This document shows positions 51,609 through 61,108 of a stretch of DNA of 64,000 nucleotides, in pieces (the first letter of the stretch is position 1; every line of letters starts with the position of its first letter). The position numbers were made by a program, and so were the translations under genes. Source of the stretch: Sulfurimicrobium sp964384915 (GTDB lineage: Bacteria > Pseudomonadota > Gammaproteobacteria > Burkholderiales > Sulfuricellaceae). The notes beneath the pieces are model-generated. The model was not told the DNA's origin. It saw only the letters and a list, made by a program, of their open reading frames with translations, and did no database searches. The stretch is from positions 1 through 64,000 of the forward strand of contig CAYLMA010000005.1 of NCBI GenBank assembly GCA_964384915.1, read 5' to 3'.

Positions 51609-51722
51609 TCAATACAGCCACAATTTCAGAGAAGTCAAAGATACCACAAAACCCATCAAACCCTCCCGTAAAGGCTCTACAGATGGATTTAAGACGGATT
51701 TGCCGTAGTCCAACACCCTGTG

Positions 51723-52469
51723 CTAAGTACGCGATGAAACACGCTGTCGGCGCGATTCGAACAGGCAAATTCCCGCCGCCACCGAGACGTTGAGGCTCTC
51801 CACCGAGCCGAACATGGGGATGCGCGCCAGTTCGTCGCAATTCTCCCGCGTCAGGCGGCGCAAGCCCTCGCCTTCCGCGCCCAGCACCCATGCCACCGGA
51901 CCGTCGAGCTTCATGGCAAACAAATCCTGCTCCGCTTCGCCCGCCGTGCCGATGACCCAGACGCCCAATTCCTGCAATTCGCGCAGGGTGCGCGCCAGGT
52001 TGGTCACGGTAATGAACGGCACCGTTTCCGCCGCGCCAGAGGCGACCTTGCGCACGGTCGGATTCAGCCCCACGGCACGATCCTTGGGCGCGATCACCGC
52101 ATGGGCGCCCATGGCATCGGCCACCCGCAGGCAGGCGCCCAGGTTGTGAGGGTCCTGCACCCCGTCCAGCACCAGCAACAGGGCTGATTCCGGCAGGTTT
52201 TCCAGCACCGCGTCCAGGGTGTGAGGCAAGGCTGCCAGCGCCGAGACCTTGGCCACGACGCCCTGGTGCTTGTCGCCGGCCATGCCATCGAGCCGCTGGC
52301 GCGGCACTTGCATCGTCTTCACCCCGCGGGCCTCGGCCAGTTGCAGCAAATCCCGGCTGCGCTGGTCGTGGCGCCCCTGGTCGAGATAGACTTCCTGAAC
52401 CCCGCCGGCATCCTGGCGCAAACGGCTGGTGACGGCATGAAAGCCGTAAATCAGAACGGACTGGGACAT
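51723..52469 (-). CDS. rlmB: 23S rRNA (guanosine-2'-O-) methyltransferase RlmB
   Basis: 248 aa. SpoU-family motifs: NLGACLRVADAMGAHAVI, VLGAEGEGLRRLTRENCDEL and SVESLNVSVAAGI (knot). Methylates G2251 (E. coli numbering). Its ATG overlaps the rnr stop as TAATG, so it is coupled to rnr; the rnr-rlmB pair is conserved in proteobacteria. Confidence 0.95.
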   Translation of the reverse strand: MSQSVLIYGFHAVTSRLRQDAGGVQEVYLDQGRHDQRSRDLLQLAEARGVKTMQVPRQRLDGMAGDKHQGVVAKVSALAALPHTLDAVLENLPESALLLVLDGVQDPHNLGACLRVADAMGAHAVIAPKDRAVGLNPTVRKVASGAAETVPFITVTNLARTLRELQELGVWVIGTAGEAEQDLFAMKLDGPVAWVLGAEGEGLRRLTRENCDELARIPMFGSVESLNVSVAAGICLFESRRQRVSSRT

Positions 52470-54787
52470 TACGCCTGCCCGGTTTTGGGCTTGCCCCTGC
52501 GCCGCGTCCCGCCGGGCTGGGGCTTTTCGGAACGCGCCCTGGGCGCACGGGGCTTGGCCGCCGGCGCAGCAACGAGGGGGCCCTCATCCTTGACTACCGC
52601 AAAATCCACCTTGCTGGTTTCCAGATCCACGCGCATCACCTTGACCTGCATCCGGTCGCCCAGGCGGTAGCGTTTCCCTGTGCGTTCGCCCAGCATCTGG
52701 TGCTTGGCCGCGTCGAAATGGAAATACTCGTCACCCAGGTCGGTCACGTGCACCAGACCCTCGGCGTAAATATCGTCCAGCGCAACAAACACGCCGAAGC
52801 CGGTCACGCCGCTGATCGTGCCGCGGAAGACCTCGCCCACCTTGTCCTGCATGAAGTAGCACTTGAGCCAGTTTTCCACGTCGCGCGTGGCTTCGTCGGC
52901 ACGGCGCTCGGTCATGGAGCAGTGCATGCCCAGTTCGTCCCACTTGCCGGGCTTGTATTTCTCGCCCAGCAGCGCCGCCTTGATGGAACGATGCACGAGC
53001 AGATCGGGGTAGCGGCGGATCGGCGAGGTAAAATGGGTATAGTTCTCGTAGGCCAGGCCGAAGTGCCCCACGTTGTCGGGGCTATACACCGCCTGGCGCA
53101 AGGAGCGCAGCATCACCGTCTGCAACAACTGGGCATCGGGCCGGCTCTTGATCTTGTCCAGCAGCTTGGCATAGTCCTTGGCGTGCGGATCGTCACCACC
53201 CCCGAGATCAAGGCCGAAATCGGCTAGAAACTCGCGCAGATTCACCAGTTTTTCCGGCGTCGGTCCTTCGTGGATACGGTACAGCGCGGGATGCTTGTGC
53301 TTCTTGAGGAATTCCGAGGCGCACACGTTGGCTGCCAGCATGCACTCCTCGATCACGCGGTGGGCGTCGTTGCGGTGGACCGGCACGATGCGGTCGATCT
53401 TGCCCTGGTCGTTGAAGATCATCTGGGTTTCGATGGTTTCGAAATCGATTGCGCCGCGCTTGGCGCGCGCCTTGACCAGCACCCTGAAGAGCTTTTCCAG
53501 TTCCAGGATGTGCGGCAGCAGCGCCTCGTTTTCCTTTGCCGCCTTGCCCTTGGGATCGGCCAGCATCTCGGCCACGGTGGTGTAGGTGAAGCGTTTGTGA
53601 GACTTCATCACAGCTGGATAGAAACGGTATTTCTTCACCTCGCCGCTGCTGTTGATGTCCATTTCGCACACCATGCACAGCCGCTCCACGTCGGGATTGA
53701 TGGAGCACAAGCCGTTGGACAATTCTTCCGGCAGCATCGGGATTACCCGGCGTGGGAAATACACCGAATTGCCGCGATCGATGGCCTCCTTGTCCAGCGG
53801 CTCGCCCGGCTTGACGTAATGACTGACGTCGGCGATCGCCACGTACAGTTTCCAGCCGCCCTTGCCGAGCAGTTTCCAGCCCTTGCCCAGCGGCTTGCAG
53901 AAGACGGCATCGTCGAAATCGCGCGCGGTCTCGCCGTCGATGGTCACCAGCGGCAGGTCGCGTATATCCTCGCGCCCTTCGTGGTCCTTCTTCTGCACCT
54001 TGGGCTTGATTTTCTTCGCAGCCTGCGCCACATCCACCGGGAAATCGTTAGGCAGATTGTGCTTGCGCAGCGCGATCTCGATTTCCATGCCGGGGTCGGC
54101 ATAGTTGCCCAGGACCTCGGCGATGCGGCCAATCGGCCGGTTGTGCTTGGAGGGTTGCTGGACCAGTTGCACCATCACTACCTGGCCTGGCTGTGCATCC
54201 TTGGCCGAACCCGGCTCGATCAGGATTTCCTGGCTGATGCGCTTGTTTTCCGCCGTCACGAACAGGATGCCGTGCTCGACGTGGAGCCGTCCCACCAACT
54301 GTGTGTTGACGTGTTCCAGCACCTCGACGATGCTCCCTTCGGGGCGCCCGCGCCGGTCCACGCCGATCTGCCGCGCCATGACACGGTCGCCATGCAGCAC
54401 CTTGTCCATCTGCTTGCCGGACAGGAACAGGTCCGGGCTGCCGTCGTCCGGAACCAGGAAGCCGAAGCCGTCTGCATGCCCCTGCACCGTGCCCTTGATG
54501 AGGTCCAGCTTTTCCATCAGGCAGATGGCATTCTTGCGGTTGCGCATGATCTGACCGTCGCGCTCCATCGCACGGAGGCGGCGCGAAAATATTTCGGCGT
54601 CCTCCTCATTCAGCCCGAGTTTCTTGATCAGCTTCTCATCGCTGATCGGCGCACCCTCCTCTTCCAGCAACTGGAGCACAAACTCCCGGCTCGGCAGGGG
54701 TTTTTCATAATTCCGGCTCTCGCGCTCGAAATGAGGATCTTGGATTTTGCCGCTTTTTTTGGCGGCCTTGCTATTTTGATTTGACAA
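52469..54787 (-). CDS. rnr: Ribonuclease R
   Basis: 772 aa. Winged-helix N-terminus (PLPSREFVLQLLEEEGAPIS), two cold-shock domains, the RNB catalytic core (VTIDGETARDFDDAVFCKPL with the metal-binding aspartates; FTSPIRRYPDLLVHRSI), an S1 domain (GTISGVTGFGVFVALDDIYA) and a basic tail. Degrades structured RNA 3' to 5'. The start appears to be TTG at 54785-54787 with AGGA about 10 nt upstream. This codon lies in the -35 box of the divergent tRNA gene. Confidence 0.95.
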   Translation of the reverse strand: MSNQNSKAAKKSGKIQDPHFERESRNYEKPLPSREFVLQLLEEEGAPISDEKLIKKLGLNEEDAEIFSRRLRAMERDGQIMRNRKNAICLMEKLDLIKGTVQGHADGFGFLVPDDGSPDLFLSGKQMDKVLHGDRVMARQIGVDRRGRPEGSIVEVLEHVNTQLVGRLHVEHGILFVTAENKRISQEILIEPGSAKDAQPGQVVMVQLVQQPSKHNRPIGRIAEVLGNYADPGMEIEIALRKHNLPNDFPVDVAQAAKKIKPKVQKKDHEGREDIRDLPLVTIDGETARDFDDAVFCKPLGKGWKLLGKGGWKLYVAIADVSHYVKPGEPLDKEAIDRGNSVYFPRRVIPMLPEELSNGLCSINPDVERLCMVCEMDINSSGEVKKYRFYPAVMKSHKRFTYTTVAEMLADPKGKAAKENEALLPHILELEKLFRVLVKARAKRGAIDFETIETQMIFNDQGKIDRIVPVHRNDAHRVIEECMLAANVCASEFLKKHKHPALYRIHEGPTPEKLVNLREFLADFGLDLGGGDDPHAKDYAKLLDKIKSRPDAQLLQTVMLRSLRQAVYSPDNVGHFGLAYENYTHFTSPIRRYPDLLVHRSIKAALLGEKYKPGKWDELGMHCSMTERRADEATRDVENWLKCYFMQDKVGEVFRGTISGVTGFGVFVALDDIYAEGLVHVTDLGDEYFHFDAAKHQMLGERTGKRYRLGDRMQVKVMRVDLETSKVDFAVVKDEGPLVAAPAAKPRAPRARSEKPQPGGTRRRGKPKTGQA

Positions 54788-54808
54788 AAGTTTCGTTTCC
54801 TATAAAAT
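54781..54808 (+). promoter_or_regulatory. Sigma-70 promoter of tRNA-Leu
   Basis: TTGACA (54781-54786), 16-nt spacer, TAAAAT (54803-54808), 15 nt before the tRNA 5' end. A consensus -35 and strong overall. Confidence 0.8.
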
Positions 54809-54822
54809 TCGCGTTTCTTGAA

Positions 54823-54907
54823 GCCCAGATGGCGGAATTGGTAGACGCGCACGGTTCAGGTCCGTGTGCCGCAAGGTGTGGAGGTTCGAGTCCTCTTCTG
54901 GGCACCA
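54823..54907 (+). tRNA. tRNA-Leu (anticodon CAG)
   Basis: 85 nt including an encoded CCA. Acceptor stem GCCCAGA/TCTGGGC; D-loop with GGTAGAC; anticodon loop TTCAGGT; a long variable arm typical of class II tRNA-Leu; T-loop GGTTCGAGTCC. Reads CUG codons. Confidence 0.97.
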
Positions 54908-54911
54908 AATC

Positions 54912-54945
54912 AAAAAGGGCGGGTTCTTCGGAACCCGCCCTTTTT
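54912..54945. terminator. Bidirectional terminator between tRNA-Leu and purA
   Basis: A 15-bp perfect stem with the stable TTCG tetraloop (GGGCGGGTTC-TTCG-GAACCCGCCC), flanked by A5 and T5, so it works for the tRNA and for the convergent purA. Confidence 0.92.
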
Positions 54946-54947
54946 AT

Positions 54948-56258
54948 TTACTCAAACGGATGCCGCAACACGATCGTTTCCTCGCGGTCAGGACCGGTGG
55001 AAATGATGTCGATCGGCACGCCGCAAATGGCTTCCATGCGCTTGAGGTAAGCACGCGCATTGGCCGGCAGCTCATCATACTTCTTCACGCCGACGGTGCT
55101 TTCCGTCCAGCCCGGCATGTCTTCGTAAATCGGCTCGCACTGGGCCAGGGTTTCGGCGCCCATCGGGAGGATATCGGTTGTGCCGCCATCCACCTTGTAG
55201 CCGATGCCCAGGCGCACGGCTTCCATGCCGTCCATGACGTCCAGCTTGGTCACGCACAGCCCCGTCACGCCATTGATCTGGATCGAGCGTTTCAGCGCTG
55301 CCGCATCGAACCAGCCGCAGCGGCGCGCACGGCCCGTAGTGGCGCCAAACTCTTGGCCACGTTCAGCCATGTGCTTGCCATTCGGGTCGAGCTTGTCCAC
55401 CGCGTCATACAGCTCCGTGGGGAACGGGCCGGAGCCGACACGGGTGGTGTAGGCCTTGGTGATCCCCAGCACGTAATGCAGCATCTGCGGCCCCACGCCG
55501 CTGCCGGTAGCCGCGTTGGATGCGATGCAGTTGCTGGAAGTCACAAAGGGATAGGTGCCGTGATCGATGTCCAGCAACGCGCCCTGCGCACCTTCAAACA
55601 ATATGTTCTTGCCTGCCTTGTTGGCTTCGAACAGGAGGTTGGGGACGTCCGCCACCATGGGCTTGATGCGCTCCGCGATCAGCAGGACGTCATCCAGGGA
55701 TTTCTGGAAATCCACGGTCTCGGCCTTGAAATAATTCTTCAGCACGAAATTATGGTAATCGAGAATTTCGCCCAGCTTGGCCGCCAGACGCTCGCGGTGG
55801 AACAAATCCTGGATGCGGATGCCGCGGCGTGACACCTTATCCTCGTAGGCGGGTCCGATACCACGGCCTGTGGTACCGATCTTGCCTGCGCCTTTGGCGA
55901 TTTCACGCGCCTGATCTAGAGCCACGTGATGAGGCATGATCACCGGGCAGGCAGGTGAAATTTTCAGGCGGCTGCATACCTGCACCCCGGCCTTTTCCAG
56001 CATATCCACTTCTTCCATAAGCGCCCAGGGCGAAACCACCACGCCGTTGCCAATGTAGCAATCGACATTCGGACGCAGGATGCCGGATGGAATCAGGTGC
56101 AGCACCGTCTTGGCGCCATTGATCACCAGCGTGTGACCGGCGTTGTGCCCGCCTTGAAAGCGCGCCACGCCCTGGGCATGATCGGTGAGCCAGTCCACGA
56201 TCTTGCCCTTGCCTTCATCCCCCCATTGGGTGCCGATTACCACTACATTCTTTGTCAT
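54948..56258 (-). CDS. purA: Adenylosuccinate synthetase
   Basis: 436 aa. VVIGTQWGDEGKGKIVDWL (P-loop), GGHNAGHTL, TTGRGIGPAYEDKVSRRGIR and GVTGLCVTKLDVMDG are diagnostic. Joins IMP and aspartate using GTP, the first step to AMP. It is the last gene of the hfq-hflX-hflK-hflC-DUF2065-hisZ-purA series. Confidence 0.97.
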   Translation of the reverse strand: MTKNVVVIGTQWGDEGKGKIVDWLTDHAQGVARFQGGHNAGHTLVINGAKTVLHLIPSGILRPNVDCYIGNGVVVSPWALMEEVDMLEKAGVQVCSRLKISPACPVIMPHHVALDQAREIAKGAGKIGTTGRGIGPAYEDKVSRRGIRIQDLFHRERLAAKLGEILDYHNFVLKNYFKAETVDFQKSLDDVLLIAERIKPMVADVPNLLFEANKAGKNILFEGAQGALLDIDHGTYPFVTSSNCIASNAATGSGVGPQMLHYVLGITKAYTTRVGSGPFPTELYDAVDKLDPNGKHMAERGQEFGATTGRARRCGWFDAAALKRSIQINGVTGLCVTKLDVMDGMEAVRLGIGYKVDGGTTDILPMGAETLAQCEPIYEDMPGWTESTVGVKKYDELPANARAYLKRMEAICGVPIDIISTGPDREETIVLRHPFE

Positions 56259-56275
56259 GCTCTCCCACCCCTAAA

Positions 56276-57433
56276 CTAGATTTTTTCTACCAGCCATTGT
56301 GCGTTCCGTTTTACCAGCCTGCGGTCACAGTTCAGCTCTTCCTGACAGTCTTCATGACCGGGCAAATCAACCAATACGACCTCCCCCTGGCTGCGCAGGG
56401 TTTCAATCATTTCATCCAGTGCTGCGTCTTCGACATAGGGCGCGAGTATGGCTGGCGCTGCCGCCGCCGGCCCCAGCGCGCCGCACAGCACTCTCAAATC
56501 CATGCTGAATCCGGTCGCAGGCCGCGCACGCCCGAAAACACTCCCCACCTCGTCATAGCGTCCGCCCTTGGCCACCGCATGCGCCTGATTCGGCAGATAA
56601 GCGGCAAAAACAACCCCACTATGATAATGGTAACCACGCAACTCGGCCAAATCAAAAGCGATGCTATCCACCATTCCCTCCAGTCTGGCAGCGATAGTGC
56701 TCAATTCCTCCAGAGCCGCACGAACCTCAGGGTAATCCGGCAGACACTGCTGCGCTTCTGCCAGGACATCGATACCGCCATAAAGCCGCGGCAGTTCCAG
56801 CACAGCGTTGCGAGTCAATCTATCCAGATCTTGCGCCAATTGCTTCAGCGTAGGGACATCCTTGCCTTGCAAGGCCTGGAACAGAGCCGCTTCAAGCTCA
56901 GCAGAAACAGAACCATGCGCCATCAATGCCTGAAAAATTCCTACGTGGCCCATATCCAGATGCACGCCATGCACTCCGATCAAGCTGAGCGCTTTCAGCA
57001 TCAACTGTTGAATCTCGATATCGCTTTCCAGGCCCCGGTGGCCAAACAGTTCAGCGCCAATCTGCAAGGGTTCTCGGGTCTGCATCATGCCGTCGGGCAA
57101 GGCATGCAATACGCTGCCTGCGTAGCACAATCTGACCACACCTCGGCGATTGAGCAGATGCGCATCCACCCTTGCAGCCTGCGGCGTAATATCGGCGCGC
57201 AGCCCCATCATGCGGCCTGAAAGCTGATCCACCACCTTGAAGGTCTTTATATCCATGTCATGACCTGTGCCGGTCAGAAGCGAAGGCAGGTACTCCAGCA
57301 GTGGCGGAATCACCTGATGGTAGCCATGCACGTGGAACAGATCCAGCAAGCGGCGACGCAGGCTTTCGATGCGGCGCGCTTCAGGGGGTAGAATATCTTC
57401 TATGTACTCGGGAAGTAACCAGGTTTGCATCAT
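56276..57433 (-). CDS. hisZ: ATP phosphoribosyltransferase regulatory subunit HisZ
   Basis: 385 aa. A histidyl-tRNA-synthetase-like fold (WLLPEYIEDILPPEARRIES, GLRADITPQAARVDAHLLNR) without the synthetase anticodon domain or full active-site motifs. It forms the active complex with the short form of HisG. The start ATG overlaps the stop of the DUF2065 gene. purA follows after 17 nt. Confidence 0.92.
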   Translation of the reverse strand: MMQTWLLPEYIEDILPPEARRIESLRRRLLDLFHVHGYHQVIPPLLEYLPSLLTGTGHDMDIKTFKVVDQLSGRMMGLRADITPQAARVDAHLLNRRGVVRLCYAGSVLHALPDGMMQTREPLQIGAELFGHRGLESDIEIQQLMLKALSLIGVHGVHLDMGHVGIFQALMAHGSVSAELEAALFQALQGKDVPTLKQLAQDLDRLTRNAVLELPRLYGGIDVLAEAQQCLPDYPEVRAALEELSTIAARLEGMVDSIAFDLAELRGYHYHSGVVFAAYLPNQAHAVAKGGRYDEVGSVFGRARPATGFSMDLRVLCGALGPAAAAPAILAPYVEDAALDEMIETLRSQGEVVLVDLPGHEDCQEELNCDRRLVKRNAQWLVEKI

Positions 57434-57615
57434 TTAATCAGCAATAACATCAATAAACCGCCTAGCATCGAACCCAGGCCGATAAAACGCAATTGGCCGT
57501 CAGAGAGTTCCGTCATTTTGCGGAAGGTTTCACGCCATGCGGCTGGCGCCATGAAAGGCAGAAGCCCTTCAAGAATCAGCATCAGGGCAAAGGCAGCAAG
57601 CAAATTCACCTGCAT
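57430..57615 (-). CDS. DUF2065 small membrane protein
   Basis: 61 aa with two hydrophobic helices (LLAAFALMLILEGLLPFMAP, LGSMLGGLLMLLLIK) separated by AWRETFRKMTELSDGQLRFI, the DUF2065 pattern. Overlaps hflC at its start (TAATG) and hisZ at its end. Constant companion of hflC in many proteobacteria; function unknown. Confidence 0.9.
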   Translation of the reverse strand: MQVNLLAAFALMLILEGLLPFMAPAAWRETFRKMTELSDGQLRFIGLGSMLGGLLMLLLIK

Positions 57616-58496
57616 TACTTAGCTGCCTTGCCGCCTGGCGCCCTCATGTATTTGAAAAATTCCGAGCTAGGCTCCAGCACCAGCACGTCAGACTTATTCT
57701 TGAAGCTCTGGCGGTAGGCTTCTAGGCTGCGATAGAAGGAATAGAACTCGGGGTTCTGGCCATATGCCGCCGCATAGGTAGCCGCCGCCGTAGCATCGCC
57801 CTCACCCTTGGTCTGCTGCGCAGTGCGATACGCATCCGCCAGAATCACTTCGCGCTGACGATCCGCATCGGCACGAATTTTTTCCGATTCGGCAAACCCC
57901 TGGGAGCGCAATTCGTTGGCAACACGCTTACGCTCGGCTTCCATGCGCTGGTATACCGACTCGCTCACTTCTTGCGGCAAATCAACCCGCTTCAGCCGCA
58001 CGTCCATCACCTGCACGCCGATCTTGCGCGCATCCAGATCCGCCTTCTGGCGCAGAATTTCCATGATCTGGTCACGTTCGCCCGACACCACTTCGTGTAC
58101 CGTACGCTTACCGAACTCGGCACGCAGGCTGTCATTGACCGTCTGCATCAGGCGTGTCTGGGCGCGCGCCTCGTCACCGCCCACGCTGACGTAATGCTGC
58201 TTGACGTCCACGATGCGCCATTTGACAAACGAATCCACCAACACGTTTTTCTTTTCAGAGGTCAGGAAGCGCTCCGGCTCCGAGGTATCCACCGTGCGCA
58301 AACGGGTATCGAAATAACGCACGTTCTGCAGCAATGGGACCTTGAAATACAAGCCGGGCTGGTGTTTGACAGAAATGATCTCACCCAGCTGAAATACAAT
58401 CGCCTGTTGACGCTGATCCACCGTGAAAACAGTCAGGCTGGAAAGAACCAATAATGCCAACAGGCCCGTTAGCAAACCACTCAAATGTTTTTTCAT
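57615..58496 (-). CDS. hflC: Protease modulator HflC
   Basis: 293 aa from ATG 58494-58496. One N-terminal membrane segment and an SPFH/band-7 domain (LSSLTVFTVDQRQQAIVFQL, VLVDSFVKWRIVDVKQHYVS, VMDVRLKRVDLPQEVSESVY). With HflK it forms the large periplasmic cage that restrains FtsH. The ATG overlaps the hflK stop (TGATG). Confidence 0.94.
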   Translation of the reverse strand: MKKHLSGLLTGLLALLVLSSLTVFTVDQRQQAIVFQLGEIISVKHQPGLYFKVPLLQNVRYFDTRLRTVDTSEPERFLTSEKKNVLVDSFVKWRIVDVKQHYVSVGGDEARAQTRLMQTVNDSLRAEFGKRTVHEVVSGERDQIMEILRQKADLDARKIGVQVMDVRLKRVDLPQEVSESVYQRMEAERKRVANELRSQGFAESEKIRADADRQREVILADAYRTAQQTKGEGDATAAATYAAAYGQNPEFYSFYRSLEAYRQSFKNKSDVLVLEPSSEFFKYMRAPGGKAAK

Positions 58497-59659
58497 CAAC
58501 GTGTCTCCCGATCCCGGCTACGGAATGCTTCACGTGAGCGCGCCGTATTGTCGGCGGATGGCGCAGGCTCAGGCAGGGTTGTTGGTTTGGCAGCAGACGC
58601 CTCGGGGGCTGACTGCTGGATAAGTTTGTCCAGAGGCAGGTAGAGCAGATTATTGCCACCCTTCTGATCCACCAGCACCTTGCTGGTGCTGGAAAGAACC
58701 TGCTGCATCGCGTCCAGATACAGGCGGTCGCGGGTCACAACCGGCGCCTTGTTGTATTCCGCCACGATCTGCTTGAAGCGTGAAGCATCACCCTCGGCAC
58801 TGGCAATTACGCGCTGCTTGTAACCATTGGCCTCTTCCAGCAGGCGCGAAGCCGCACCACGCGCCTTGGGCACCACGTCGTTGGCATATGCCTGGCCTTC
58901 GTTCTTCTGGCGTTCCCTGTCCTGGCCAGCCTTCACCGCATCGTCAAAGGCAGCCTGCACCTGCTCAGGCGGCTGGGCGTTCTGCATGGTCACCTTGCTG
59001 ATACTGATACCCGTCTTGTAGCGATCAAGAATTTCCTGCATCAGCTTCGTCGCCTGGGCCGCCACTTCGGCGCGCCCCTCATACAGCACAAAGTTCATCT
59101 TGTTCTTGCCCACGATTTGGCGAATCGAGGTTTCCGCCGCGTTGAGCACCGCATCTTCGGGATGGCGGTTATTGAACAAAAACTCTTCCGGGCTCTTCAG
59201 GATGTATTGCACGGCAAACTGGATATCGATGATGTTTTCGTCGTCTGTCAACATCAAAGATTCTTTCAGCACCTTGCTCTTGACGTTGTTGCGGTAACCC
59301 ACTTCCACGGTGCGCACCTGTTCCACATTCACCACTTCCACGCTTTCAAAGGGATAGGGCAAATGCCAGCGCGGGCCGGACTGGGTAGTCTCCAAAAACT
59401 TGCCAAAACGCAGCACGACTCCCCGCTCGCCGGCATTGACAATGTAGAAGCCACTGCCGAGCCAGACCAGAAGGGCAATAGCCGCAATCACGCCCATGCC
59501 ACCGAAGGCCTTGGCTCCCATGGGAGAGCCGCCACCGGAAGAGGGGGTCTTCCCCCCGAACATGGCATTCAGACGCTGGTTGAATTTGCGCCACAACTCA
59601 TCGAGATCGGGCGGACCGCCACTATTTTTCTTGCCCCAGTCGGGATCGTTCCAAGCCAT
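58496..59659 (-). CDS. hflK: Protease modulator HflK
   Basis: 387 aa. A glycine-rich cytoplasmic start (DPDWGKKNSGGPPDLDELWR), one membrane segment (GVIAAIALLVWLGSGFYIV), an SPFH domain (GERGVVLRFGKFLETTQSGP, DIQFAVQYILKSPEEFLFNN) and a long helical tail. Partner of HflC. Confidence 0.94.
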   Translation of the reverse strand: MAWNDPDWGKKNSGGPPDLDELWRKFNQRLNAMFGGKTPSSGGGSPMGAKAFGGMGVIAAIALLVWLGSGFYIVNAGERGVVLRFGKFLETTQSGPRWHLPYPFESVEVVNVEQVRTVEVGYRNNVKSKVLKESLMLTDDENIIDIQFAVQYILKSPEEFLFNNRHPEDAVLNAAETSIRQIVGKNKMNFVLYEGRAEVAAQATKLMQEILDRYKTGISISKVTMQNAQPPEQVQAAFDDAVKAGQDRERQKNEGQAYANDVVPKARGAASRLLEEANGYKQRVIASAEGDASRFKQIVAEYNKAPVVTRDRLYLDAMQQVLSSTSKVLVDQKGGNNLLYLPLDKLIQQSAPEASAAKPTTLPEPAPSADNTARSREAFRSRDRETR

Positions 59660-59699
59660 TTTTTAATTTATTTCCCAGATTGAAGTTAACATCAATAAC

Positions 59700-60842
59700 T
59701 CAATGAGTTGCTGTTCCATCAGTCACCGCCATATCGGGCATCGAACTTTCGGCCCGAAGCCTTTCACCAAACTCGGACAGAACATCGCGAATCAGGTCCA
59801 TTCCAGCACCAGTCAGCGCGCTGACGTGAACGCTCGAGATTCTACCATACTCGTCCCGCTCAACGCCCGGGGGCTGGCCTTTGATGTCAATTTTGTTGAA
59901 CAGCATGATCTGTGGCGCATTGGCGCCAATTCCCGAGAGCACGGCATTGACCTCTTCGATTTGCTGTTCGCGATTGGGACTGGCGCTATCCACAACATGC
60001 AGCAGCAAATCCGCCTCAACCGCCTCGGTCAGGGTGGAACGAAAAGCAGCCACCAAGGTGTGGGGGAGATGCTTGATGAAACCCACGGTATCGGAAAGCA
60101 CCGCCTCGCCAGCGGCTCCTAGGTAGAGGCGGCGAGAAGTGGTATCTAGAGTGGCGAAAAGCTGGTCAGCAGCATAGGCATTGGCATGCGTCAAGCGGTT
60201 GAAAATGGTGGATTTTCCGGCATTGGTATAGCCGACCAGGGAAACCGATAGCACCTTGCCACGCGCCCTGGCACGCCTTTGCACTTGGTGCTGACGCTTG
60301 AGGAGCACAAGTTTTTCCTTGAGCAGCTTGACCCGCTTGCCCAGCAAACGCCGGTCGGTTTCAAGTTGCGTTTCACCCGGTCCACGCAGGCCAATACCCC
60401 CTTTCTGGCGTTCCAGATGGGTCCATCCTCGCACCAGGCGCGTAGCCAGATGCTCAAGCTGCGCGAGTTCTACCTGCAGCTTGCCCTCATGACTGCGCGC
60501 GCGCTGGGCAAAAATATCGAGAATCAGTGTGGTACGGTCAATGGCTCGAGTTTGCAGGCGCTGTTCCAGATTGCGCTGCTGACCGGCAGAAAGCTCATGA
60601 TTAAAAATAACCATGCCGGCCCCCGTCTCTCGCAGCACATCGCCAATTTCGGCCACCTTGCCGCTGCCAGCGAAAAGTGCCGCATCCGGCCGTGAGCGTT
60701 TGCCTTCGACAACCGCCGCAACCTGAACACCCGCGCTTTCAGCCAACTGCCTCAACTCTTCCAGGCTTTCAGCATAATCCGTGTCGCCAAAATCGAGACT
60801 TACCAGAACGGCAACATCGGCACCGCTTGGGCGATCAAACAT
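59700..60842 (-). CDS. hflX: GTPase HflX
   Basis: 380 aa. The N-terminal HflX domain (GTGKV-like GSGKVAEIGDVLRETGAGMV; RTTLILDIFAQRARSHEGKL) and RGPGETQLETDRR linker precede the G domain (SLVGYTNAGKSTIFNRLTHA, DTVGFIKHLPHTLVAAFRST, NKID). Rescues or splits stalled ribosomes under stress. It lies 11 nt after hfq. Confidence 0.95.
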   Translation of the reverse strand: MFDRPSGADVAVLVSLDFGDTDYAESLEELRQLAESAGVQVAAVVEGKRSRPDAALFAGSGKVAEIGDVLRETGAGMVIFNHELSAGQQRNLEQRLQTRAIDRTTLILDIFAQRARSHEGKLQVELAQLEHLATRLVRGWTHLERQKGGIGLRGPGETQLETDRRLLGKRVKLLKEKLVLLKRQHQVQRRARARGKVLSVSLVGYTNAGKSTIFNRLTHANAYAADQLFATLDTTSRRLYLGAAGEAVLSDTVGFIKHLPHTLVAAFRSTLTEAVEADLLLHVVDSASPNREQQIEEVNAVLSGIGANAPQIMLFNKIDIKGQPPGVERDEYGRISSVHVSALTGAGMDLIRDVLSEFGERLRAESSMPDMAVTDGTATH

Positions 60843-60853
60843 ACTTTAGGAGC

Positions 60854-61108
60854 TTAATCAGGCAATCCCTGTGCATCAGAGGGATGATCAAATGGAATCG
60901 CTACCGGACGCGCCGGCACAACTGTGGAAATGGCGTGCTTATAAACCATCTGGGTCACTGTATTCTTGAGCAGCACGACATATTGGTCAAAAGATTCAAC
61001 GTGCCCCTGCAGCTTGATGCCATTAACGAGATAAATGGAAACCGGAATATGCTCTTTACGCAGAATATTCAGGAATGGGTCTTGTAACATTTGCCCTTTA
61101 GCACTCAT
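60854..61108 (-). CDS. hfq: RNA chaperone Hfq
   Basis: 84 aa from ATG 61106-61108. Sm1 (FLNILRKEHIPVSIYLVNGI) and Sm2 (VYKHAISTVVP) motifs with the conserved FDQYVVLL are complete. The C-terminal tail is short, as usual in betaproteobacteria. GGAG lies before the ATG, and a TACAAT is found about 40 nt upstream on this strand. Confidence 0.97.
   Translation of the reverse strand: MSAKGQMLQDPFLNILRKEHIPVSIYLVNGIKLQGHVESFDQYVVLLKNTVTQMVYKHAISTVVPARPVAIPFDHPSDAQGLPD

Noticed and set aside
58497..58499. TTG one codon before the hflC ATG as start
   Set aside because: The ATG next to it overlaps the hflK stop in the usual way, so the TTG is unnecessary.
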